Part shown: in pieces, positions 1 to 8,100 of the stretch | Numbering within the stretch: the first letter of the stretch is position 1 | How the letters are laid out: each line of letters starts with the position of its first letter | Assembly: GCA_020720965.1 (NCBI GenBank) | Contig: DYNS01000029.1 | Span: 1 to 14,158, forward strand | DNA: 14,158 bases | Direction: 5' to 3' | Source of the DNA: Anaerolinea sp. | GTDB lineage: Bacteria > Chloroflexota > Anaerolineae > Anaerolineales > Villigracilaceae | Made by a program: the position numbers and the translations under genes | Notes under the pieces: generated by a model | Told to the model about the DNA's origin: nothing | The model's database searches: none | What the model saw: only the letters and a program-made list of their open reading frames with translations

Positions 1-112
1 GAGTGGCTTCGCTGGGGGTGGGAGGGTTGTAGGGCTGAGGGGCGGGCGCAAACAGGGAGCAGCCCGATAGCAAGAAAAGGAGAGAAAGGAGAAGGGTGGA
101 GGCTTTTTTCAT
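1..112 (-). CDS. Lipoprotein N-terminus, cut by left window edge; possible thiamine-uptake binding protein
   Basis: The gene reads from an ATG at 112 to the window edge without a stop, giving 37 complete codons. The peptide starts MKKASTLLLSLLFLLSGCS: a Lys-Lys n-region, a Leu-rich core and a lipobox LLSGC with the lipidated Cys at residue 18, followed by a Pro-rich linker typical of exported lipoproteins. The start overlaps the thiN stop (ATGA), and an AAAGGAA Shine-Dalgarno lies at 121-127, about 9 nt upstream, so translation is likely coupled to thiN. Being in the TPP-riboswitch transcript suggests a substrate-binding lipoprotein of a thiamine or thiamine-precursor ABC transporter. That is inferred from context only, because no mature-domain sequence is visible. 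It could also be an unrelated lipoprotein. Confidence 0.75.
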   Translation of the reverse strand, partial: MKKASTLLLSLLFLLSGCSLFAPAPQPYNPPTPSEAT

Positions 113-774
113 GGGTGAGTTTCCTTTGAGGTTGTAAGGTTCTGCTGATGAATGCAGAGCAGAAGCCCGCTTTGCAGGCGGATGCCGGCGGTGTGGGTGA
201 GCATTTCGTTGCTGATTCCGCGTGTGCGCTGGGGGAAAAGGGATTCTCCGCGCAGGGGGTATGCCAGGTTCTCGGTATAGATTCCGTGCGCCGGGCTGCC
301 CCAGGGTAGGAGGGAAACCTGGTCGCCGGGGCTGCCTTGCAGGGTTGCCTGGTCTTGCACGAAGAAAGCAGTGGTGACGCCGTCTTGCAGGCTGGTTTGG
401 GCGCGGATGGCGGCGGGGTCGGCGAGGAGGGCGAGCTTTGCCAGGGTTTGGTCCAGCCTGCCGCCCAGGGCGCAGAGGACGAGGATGGGAGCGTAGTTTG
501 CCTGAATGGCGTATTGCAGGGCAAGTTCCAGGTCGGTTTCGTCTTTGGCGGGAGGGTAACGGCGCAGGGTGGCTCCGCTTTGGGCGAGGGATTCGGTTTC
601 GGCGGGGGTAAGAGAGTCAAAGTCACCAATGACGAGGGAGGGGGTAAATCCCAGGGCTTGGGCGTGGCGTGCGCCTCCATCGGCGGCGATGAGGATGTCG
701 GCGGGTTGGATGAGGCGGCGCAGGCGTTGGGGGTGGGGCATTTCGCCATTGGCAAACAGGATAGCGCGGGTCAT
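109..774 (-). CDS. thiN: Thiamine pyrophosphokinase (thiamine diphosphokinase)
   Basis: This 221-residue cytosolic enzyme transfers pyrophosphate from ATP to thiamine to make thiamine diphosphate, the salvage route to the cofactor. The family motifs appear in order: ADGGA at 31-35, PSLVIGDFDS at 45-54, the acidic KDETDLELAL at 77-86, GGRLDQTLA at 104-112, a C-terminal beta-domain motif SLLPWG near 154-159, and RGISNE near 185-190. Length matches the usual 210-230 residues. The ATG at 774 is preceded by AAGGAA with a short spacer, and no better upstream start exists. The gene sits behind a TPP riboswitch and terminator, so feedback repression by its own product is expected. Its TGA overlaps the next gene, a lipoprotein. 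Identification is firm from the motifs and the riboswitch. Confidence 0.95.
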   Translation of the reverse strand: MTRAILFANGEMPHPQRLRRLIQPADILIAADGGARHAQALGFTPSLVIGDFDSLTPAETESLAQSGATLRRYPPAKDETDLELALQYAIQANYAPILVLCALGGRLDQTLAKLALLADPAAIRAQTSLQDGVTTAFFVQDQATLQGSPGDQVSLLPWGSPAHGIYTENLAYPLRGESLFPQRTRGISNEMLTHTAGIRLQSGLLLCIHQQNLTTSKETHP

Positions 775-786
775 GGGTTCCTTAAC

Positions 787-814
787 AAAAAACAGCCTCC
801 GGCGAAGGAGGCTG
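787..814 (-). terminator. Intrinsic terminator of the TPP riboswitch
   Basis: On the minus strand, CAGCCTCC pairs with GGAGGCTG (8 bp, no mismatch) around a 6-nt TTCGCC loop, followed directly by six T residues. It lies between the aptamer and the thiN start, so it is probably the expression platform: ligand-bound aptamer lets this hairpin form and stops transcription. It may also catch read-through from the long operon upstream. Confidence 0.9.
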
Positions 815-823
815 GGGTGGTCT

Positions 824-914
824 TCAGGCTTCCCTCCGCCGGCATTATCCGGTTCAGGTTTTGCGGGTCGAGGGCGTTTGCCCTCCTCTCAGCCAGCGTA
901 GCGGCTCCCCGTTC
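824..914 (-). ncRNA. TPP riboswitch (THI element) aptamer
   Basis: The minus strand carries the conserved TPP-aptamer core in the right order. GGGGAGCC at 910-903 is the P2/P3 5' side. GGCTGAGAGG follows, with the invariant CTGAGA pyrimidine-sensing segment. Next is a variable GAGGGC-AAAC-GCCCTC hairpin (885-870), the optional P3a stem. ACCTGA, CGGATAATGCCGGCG and AGGGAAG complete the pyrophosphate-sensing arm. It sits upstream of thiN and is followed by an intrinsic terminator, so it probably acts by transcription attenuation. I did not find a convincing long P1 stem closing the aptamer. Ends are approximate. Confidence 0.95.
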
Positions 915-926
915 GGTTGTGTTGGG

Positions 927-932
927 ATTGTA
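927..932 (-). promoter_or_regulatory. Candidate -10 box for the thiN transcript
   Basis: The minus-strand hexamer TACAAT differs from the sigma-70 consensus TATAAT at one position. It sits about 15 nt before the riboswitch core, which would place the transcript start just ahead of the aptamer. There is no recognisable -35 hexamer at the usual distance; that region is C-rich and runs into the stop of the upstream hydrolase gene. Confidence 0.45.
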
Positions 933-957
933 CCGCAGGTGGGCGGCGGCGGGTAGG

Positions 958-1743
958 CTAGCGCACGCGGCGCTTCCACTCTTCCTTCAGTTGCAGGTCT
1001 CGCGGGGTGGCGCCAGATTCGAGGGCAAGAAAGTCCACGAGCAGGCGGGAGAAGCGGGCATTATCGTCTATCATGGGGAAGTGACCGGTTTGTTCGAGGA
1101 CAATCATGTGCATGTTGAAGGGGGCGATGGAGGGGTCGTAAGGCGGCAGGGAGACGGCGGGGTCGTTTTGCCCGTACACCAGCAGGCAGGAGTTGTTAAT
1201 ACTGCCGATTCGGCTGGCGAGGCTGAAGTTGTCTGGAGTGCCAAAGGAGGCGGTGACGGCGAGGGGGTCGAGTTTGGCGGTGTCCACCCGCACAGGTTCG
1301 GCGGCGGAGTTTTTGGGGAGGAGCCAATCTGCCACGTCCATAGGCGGGGCGGTGCGGAGTTTGGCGTTGACGGCGGCAATCTCCATCGGCACCGAAACCG
1401 CCATAATGCGGTCCACCATGCCGGGGTTACGGCTGGTAAATTGCAAACCCACCAACCCGCCCAAGCCGTGCCCCACCAGGGCAACTTTGGCAAAACCCAT
1501 TTCGCTGAGGAAGTTTTCCAGCAGGTTCACCTGACGGTGAATAGCGTAGCGTTCTTTGTCGTGGGCGGTGTCGCCGAAGCCCCAAAAATCCATCGCGTAA
1601 GCGCGAAAACTGGTAGAGGCGCTCTGCATGGCGGGGACCCAGTAACGCCAGGAACCGCTCCAGCCGTGCAGAAAGATGATGGGGCGACCCCGCCCAATCA
1701 CCTCGTAATGAACAATGCCTCCATCTACCAGAATTGCGCTCAT
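958..1743 (-). CDS. Alpha/beta hydrolase fold protein lacking the nucleophilic serine
   Basis: This 261-residue protein has the alpha/beta hydrolase layout: oxyanion-loop motif FLHGWSGSW at 24-32, DFWGFGD near 52-58, the nucleophile elbow at 91-95, the acid-residue motif GQNDP with Asp194, and TGHFPMID with His221. The elbow reads G-H-G-L-G instead of G-x-S-x-G. The codon for residue 93 is GGC (Gly), one base from AGC (Ser). Asp and His are kept, so ordinary Ser-hydrolase chemistry should be lost or changed. No signal peptide is visible, so it is probably cytosolic. It starts 9 nt after the stand-alone receiver gene and ends the long operon. It resembles the hydrolase at the right edge (shared DFWGFG and elbow region). 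A cofactor-free or non-catalytic ligand-binding role is possible; substrate unknown. Confidence 0.85.
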   Translation of the reverse strand: MSAILVDGGIVHYEVIGRGRPIIFLHGWSGSWRYWVPAMQSASTSFRAYAMDFWGFGDTAHDKERYAIHRQVNLLENFLSEMGFAKVALVGHGLGGLVGLQFTSRNPGMVDRIMAVSVPMEIAAVNAKLRTAPPMDVADWLLPKNSAAEPVRVDTAKLDPLAVTASFGTPDNFSLASRIGSINNSCLLVYGQNDPAVSLPPYDPSIAPFNMHMIVLEQTGHFPMIDDNARFSRLLVDFLALESGATPRDLQLKEEWKRRVR

Positions 1744-1752
1744 AAAAGTTTG

Positions 1753-2127
1753 TTATTTGCCAAATTTCTGCAAAATTGCGCGAATCCGCTCCACCAATTG
1801 GTCTGGGGCGAAGGGCTTGAGAAGATATTCTTCCGCTCCGGCGGCGATTCCCTGCTCGATTTCGCTTTCCTGCCCTTTGGCGGAAAGAAACACGACTGGA
1901 ATATGCGCCGTACCCGGTTCCGATTTAATCCGCTGACAGGCTTCGTAGCCGGTCATTTTCGGCATCCGAACATCCAGCATCACCAGGTCTGGCTGCTCCT
2001 TTTTGGCGAGTTCGTAACCTTCCTCGCCGTTGGCGCCGCTAATGACTTCGTGCCCGGCAAAGCGCAGGGCGAAGGCTATCAGTTCTCGAATATCCGGCTC
2101 ATCTTCTGCAATGACGATTTTTGCCAT
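1753..2127 (-). CDS. Stand-alone response regulator receiver (CheY-like)
   Basis: The 124-residue protein is a single receiver domain with no output domain. Acidic pocket residues Glu8 and Asp9 (IAEDEPD), phospho-acceptor Asp52 (VMLDVRMP), Ser82 of LSAKG and Lys104 of LLKPF are all present, so it should be phosphorylatable. It starts 2 nt after the stop of the giant histidine kinase and has a strong Shine-Dalgarno inside the kinase end, so the kinase is its likely phosphodonor. Single-domain receivers act by protein contact or as phosphorelay intermediates; the target is not evident. It is followed 9 nt later by the hydrolase with the Gly elbow. Confidence 0.93.
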   Translation of the reverse strand: MAKIVIAEDEPDIRELIAFALRFAGHEVISGANGEEGYELAKKEQPDLVMLDVRMPKMTGYEACQRIKSEPGTAHIPVVFLSAKGQESEIEQGIAAGAEEYLLKPFAPDQLVERIRAILQKFGK

Positions 2128-2129
2128 GC

Positions 2130-5100
2130 TTACTCCTCAAAAGTATAGGCGGGCAGGGTAAAGGAAAAGGTGCTTCCCTCCCCTGGGATGCCTGCGCTGT
2201 TTAACCATATTTTGCCATGGTGCATTTCCACCAGTTGGCGGACGATGGGCAAGCCAAGCCCGGTTCCGGGGGTTGCCAGCACCATGGGGTTTTCGCCTCT
2301 AAAGAAGCGGTCGAAGACCCGGTCTTGCTGCTCTGGGGCGATGCCGATGCCAGAGTCTTTTACGCTGACCTGCACCGAGCCGTTGACGGGGTGCAGGGAA
2401 ATTTGTATGCTGCCCCCGGCGGGGGTGTAGTTGTAGGCGTTATCCACCAGGTTATCAATAATCTGGCGCAGCCTTTCCGGGTCTGCCAGGGCGCGGGGCA
2501 GGGGCGGGGTGATGTTGAGAGAGATGTGAATGTCTTTGTTCTCTTCTTCTGCCCGGCGTTGGGTGTCCTGCACCACTTCGGCAGCAAGTTCCTGTACATC
2601 GACTGCCTGCACGGAGAGGGCAACCCGCCCGGCTTCGATGCGGGAAACGTCTAAAAGGTCGTTGACGAGGATGTTGAGGCGCTCGGTGTTGTTTTTGACA
2701 ATCTCTAAAAAGTGTGCCTGGTTTTCGTTCAACGCGCCTGCCGCGCCCATCAACAGAATGTCCACATAGCCGCGAATGGAGGTCATGGGGGTGCGAAGTT
2801 CGTGGCTGACGGTTGCCACAAATTCGGATTTGAGGCGGTCCACTTCCACTTCGTGGGTAATATCACGGAAGATGGAGACTGTTCCGAGAAATTCGTTGCG
2901 CCAGGTGACGGGGGCGAGGTGGACGAGGACGACCTGCCCGGTTTCCAGGCTAATTTGTTCGGCGTAGGTTTCTCCGGCTCGCGCTTCGGCGCTTTCTTGT
3001 GACCATTCTTTGACGGTTTGCGCCCAGGCGGTGTTGTTGCCAAATAGACCGGAGAAGTTTTCCAGGGGTTGGTTTTGCAGTTTTTCGGCTTCCAGCCCCA
3101 AAATGCGCTCGGCGGAGGGGTTAAGGAAGGTGATTTGGTTGCCAGAGTCGGTGACGAGTACGCCGTCTGCTACGGCTTGCAAGATGGCGGTTTGGCGGCT
3201 GGCTTGCACCTGCTGTTGTCTCAGCATGGAGCCGAGTCGCTCTGCCTGGTCGCGAATGAGTTCATAAAGTTGGGCGTTGTTGATGGAGATGGCGACCTGG
3301 GAACCGATGGCGCGTACCATTTCCAATGAGTCGTCTGTAAAGTGCGCCACCCGGCGGTGGAAAACCATAATGGCGCCGATGAGGTCTTCGCCTACGATGA
3401 GGGGGGCAACCAGGGCGCTGCGATGGTTTTGGGAGCCTTTGGAAACGACCCAGCGCGGGTCCAGGTAGAGGTCATCCACCAAAACGGGTTGGCGGTGTTT
3501 TACCACCCAGCCCGCCAAGCCCTCACCTACTTTGAGCCTGAAATTGGGCTGTTGAGCGCCAGATTCTTTGGCATCGTCTGTCAGGTAGCCGTAACCGGCG
3601 CGGTAGTGCAGGGTGCCATCTTCGGCGTGCAGGAGCATGATGGTTCCCTGTTCTGCGTCTATGGCTTCGTTGAGCAGGGCGAGGGTGCGGCTGAGGGCGC
3701 GGTCTAAATCCAGGCTGGCAGAGACTTCGGTGAGGATGCGGAGAAGGGTTTCGGTGTTGCGCTGTTCGCGTTCCAGCTCGGCGGTGCGTTCTACCACGCG
3801 CTGCTCCAGGGTGGCGGCGAGTTTTTGGCTCTCTTCAAAGGAGCGGGCGTTTTGAATGGCGACTGTGACCTGGTTGGAGAGGGTGCTCAAAATTTGCTGG
3901 TCATTTTCGCCGTAGGCGTTGTATTGGTAACTTTGGGCAGAAAGCGCCCCAATCACTTTGCCGCCGGAGAGCATGGGGACGGCAATGATGGAATGCGGGG
4001 TTCCTTTTTCGCCAATAGCAACCCCACCCCTGGCTTCAACATCGCTGGATTGGAGGGTGAGGAGAGGCTGACCGGTGACAATGACCTGCCCGGTAATTCC
4101 CTGTCCGTTGGGCAGGCGGATACCGGTGATGCGTTGTCCCATATCCACCAAATAAGCGCCATTGACTTCGTTGTTTTTCTCGTCCAGCAGGGCGATGATG
4201 AAGGCATCGACCGGCATGAGTTTGGCGGCGGCGCTGTGAACGGAGCGGTAAATGTCTTCCAGGTCTAAACTTGCGCCGATTTCAAAGGAAACCTGGTTGA
4301 GAATCTCCAGGCGGGAGGCGGTTGCCAGGGTGGATTGGTAGAGGTCGGCGTTTTCCAGGGCTACAGATGCCTGGTTTCCTACGGTTCGCGCTAGTTCCAT
4401 CTCGGTGGAAAGGAAGCGGCGGAAGTCGCTGGATTGGATGGCGACCACATACAGCGCCTGGCTGCCCATCACCGGGACGAGCAGGAGGGAGGTGCAGTCT
4501 TCCAGAAATTCGGCAATCCCGCGCATTCGGGTATCGGCTCGCACGTCTTCCACGGTGTACACAGAGAGCGATTCGCGCATTTGGGCAATGATGGGCGATT
4601 CGGCGGTGGAGCGGCGAGCAGGAGCGGGGCGGGAGGTTTCTTCTGGCAGGGAGGTAACGAGACTGGCGCGGTTGCGCTTGTCCACCACCATAACCAAGGC
4701 GCGGTCTGCTCTAAGAGCATCCATCAGATGGCTGGCGGTGAGGCGCAGCACCTGGCTGGCGTTGAGGGAGCCTGCCATTTCGGAGGAAAACTGGTTAAGG
4801 AGGGCAAGGCGCTGTGAGCGCTCGTCCAACTCGGCGGCGCGTTGTAGGGATTCCTCGAAGAGGTTGGCGTTATCGATAGCGACTGCCGCCTGGCTGGCAA
4901 AGGTGGTGGAAATTTGGACCAGTTCTTCGCCGTAGTAGTAGGCTTCGGCTTTTTCGGTGGCAATTACGCCAATGACCTGCCCTTTGGCGATGAGGGGGAT
5001 GCCGAGCCAGGAGAGGTATTTGCTATCGACCAGGGAGGCGAAGCGGGTGTCCATCCGCACATCGCCTACGGAGATGGCTTTGCCCTCGTGGAGCATTTCA

Positions 5101-8100
5101 CTCAGCAGGAGGCTATCCTGTACGTCCACTGTCAAGCCTTTGCGCTCTTCGTCATCGTTGTAGCCGCGTGCGTCCGCCACGACCATGCGGTTGGCGTTCC
5201 GTAGCCATAAAATGGCGGTATCGTAGGGGATGACGCGGGCGAAGCGTTCCAGCAGGGAGGCGACCAGTTCGTCCCGTTTCAGGCTGGCGGTGAGGGTGGA
5301 GGCTACCGCGTTGAGCGCTTGCAGTTGGGCGGCTCTTTGCTGGGTGGCTTGCACCAGGTGAACATTTTCCAGCGAAAGAGCGACCTGCTGGGTGAGAGAG
5401 AGCAAAATAGCTTCGTCATCGGCACGGAAGGCGGCGGGGGTGTTGAAGTTGTCCAGGATGAGCATGCCCATATTCTGAGCGCCCATCTGCACCGGGGCAA
5501 GCAGACTGGAGACGGGGAAGCGCCCGCCGGTTGCTTTGCGGTATTTGAGCAGGTTTTCGGCGGAAAGGTTGTAATCTGCCGCGAAGTTAATTTCATCCAC
5601 CCGGCGCGGGGCGCGGGAGGAGAAGACCCGACCCGGCAAGCCTTCCTCGGCGTGATAGAGAATCTCCAAAATGCTGTCATCGTCCACATAATTTGCCGCC
5701 GAAACGGGGGTGAGAGCATCGGAGGAGGCTTCCCACTGTAGAACGACCCCGGCATGGGCGGAGGGGATGACGCGCAAGGCGCTTTGGAGCAGGGCACTGA
5801 GAATTTCGCGCGGGTTTAAGCCTCCCAGGCGGCGGCTGAAATCTAACAGCAGGTTCACTTCGTGCAGGCGTTGGCGGGTTTCGTTGAGCAGGCTAATGTT
5901 TTGCAGGATGATGGAGACCTGTTTGCTAATTTGCAGGTAGACCTGTCGGTCTTCATCAAACATTACTGGCATGGTTTCCGAATCCGCCGCCAAAACTGCC
6001 GCAATCGGCTTTTCGTTGATGACAACCGGGATGCAAATGAAGGATTTGGCTCGCAAGGCGGTGAGGAAGGGGGTATCGTGCCAAACCTGGTCTTCATCCA
6101 GGTTTACGGAGAGAATCGTCTCACCGGTTTGCAGGCAGGTTCGCAGGGGGTTTCGCTGCCCAAACATGGCTTCCGGGTTGACATTGCGGGGCAGGCTGCC
6201 GATGATGTTGGCAATGCGGGGTCCATCCGGGGTTTCACGCGCCACGATGGAGATGGACATGTCAAAACTGGTCAGGACCTGCTGACCGAGGGTCAGCAAT
6301 GCGGAGGGCGCGTCAAACTGTCGGCTAATGGCTTCGGTCAGTTGCAAGCCAGCGCGAATGTGCCGGGCGCGTTGGTTGAGGTTGGTGACGGAAACTGTGT
6401 GTTCCAGGTCTTTTTGCAACAAAATGGGCAGGCTGCGCTGGCTATAAGAAACGAGACTCTTTTGGCGTTCAATTTCTTTGTTGAGCAGGTCGATTTGCTG
6501 GTTGAACTGGATGATGTTCTGCGCCCCGGAGATGGTGAGCGCCAATTGATTGGCGAAAACTTCCAGGGTTTGGAAGGTGATGTTGTCGGGGCGTAAGCCA
6601 TCCCTGGGCGCATCCAGGCTTATCAACCCTAGCGGGGTATTGCTGCCATCGTATATCGGCAGTAGGAGCATGTCTTCCGGGTTCCAGGCGTTGGGCGCAT
6701 CGGCGGGGGCATCCAGTACGGTGATGGAGGACAAATCCGCAGGTAGGATGGGCGATTTATCCGCAGGCAGGAAGTACAGGCTGCCTACTTCAAATTCCGG
6801 CTTTAACAGTTGCGCCACACTGGTCCAACTTTGGCGTTGCGCCTGCAACTGGGCAAAGGCGGAGGGGGAAAGCCCCACGCCCGCCACGCGGGTAAGGATT
6901 CCGGTTTCCGGGTCGTTGAGGCTGGCGAGGACAACTTCAAACGGGGTCGCCCGCTGAATGCCCCTGGCGAGGTTTTCCAGCGCCTGATGAATGCTATCAT
7001 CTGCCCGCAGGCTTTGGACGGTGGAGAAAAACTGCGAGAAGCTTTCTGCCCGGCGGCGGAAGAGGGCGCTTTCTTCCTGTTGCTGCTGGCTGTTGAGGAT
7101 TTTTCGGGCAAAAACGCCTGCCATGGCGGTAAGGTTGCGGGTGACTTCCTGGGTTACTTCGTCAAAGACGGCGGCGGTTTCGGCGTGCAGTTCCAAAAAG
7201 CCAAGAGCTTTGCCCTGATAGGCAATCGGGGCGACAAGAACGGAGAGAACATCCGGGTGCGGAGCCTCTGCCGAGCCGGGTTCAAAGGAAAGGGTGAAAA
7301 GGTCGCGCCCATCCAGGGAGCCGCTAAAGGATGGTTTTTGCGGCTCACCCATCTGGCTGTGACCACAGTAGGCGAGGGATTGGTTGGCGCGTTCATCTTC
7401 ATAAAAAACCACCATGCCGCACTTTGCGCCACTCGCGGCAAGGCTTTCTTCGTAGGCAACCCGCGCCAGGTCGCGCAGATTGGAGACGGCATTGAGGGAG
7501 CGAACCAGGCGCACAAGCACGGGTAAATTTTCGGCGCGGCGGCGCAAAAAAGCATCTGTTTCGCCTGCCCGCCGGGCATTTTCCACCGCAATGGCTAGCT
7601 GGCTGGCGATGGTAAGCGAGAATTGAATATCGGCATTAGAAAAATATTCCGTTTTGGTAGAGCCAAGCATCAACTCGCCGATTCCAGAGCCGCGCACCGA
7701 AAGAGGCGCTACGACTGCGGACTGAAGCCCAAGCCGCTTTACCATCGGCTGGAAAACGGGCAACATTTCGCTGCGCTGCAAATCGCCAGAAACAAAGGTG
7801 CGTTGCGTTGCAGAAACTGTAAGGTGATATTGAGATGGTTTGATATAAATGCGGGCAAAGGCTCCCTTAACATCCTCCGAAACCCCAAAGACGGAGGGCA
7901 AACGCGCCCGCATACTGCCATCGGCATCATCCGCCAAAAAGAGAGCGCCCACCTCCGCCTGCAAAAGTTGAGAGAGTTCCTGCATGGCGTAGGGCAAAAT
8001 TTCGTCCAAAGTCGCCTGAGAGCTGACCATGCTCGCAATCCGGCGCAGCGCCTCGGCGCGTTGGTTTCGCTGACGCGCCTGATGCACCAGAAGGGCGTTA

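Noticed and set aside
958..960. A separate terminator directly after the long operon
   Set aside because: No hairpin with a T-run is visible between the hydrolase stop and the riboswitch. The only clear terminator is the riboswitch one at 787-814.
337..2148. Open plus-strand frame of 603 codons
   Set aside because: It lies antisense over thiN, the riboswitch, the Gly-elbow hydrolase and the receiver gene. Its translation is Gly/Val/His-rich with no domain, which is expected opposite G+C-rich minus-strand genes.
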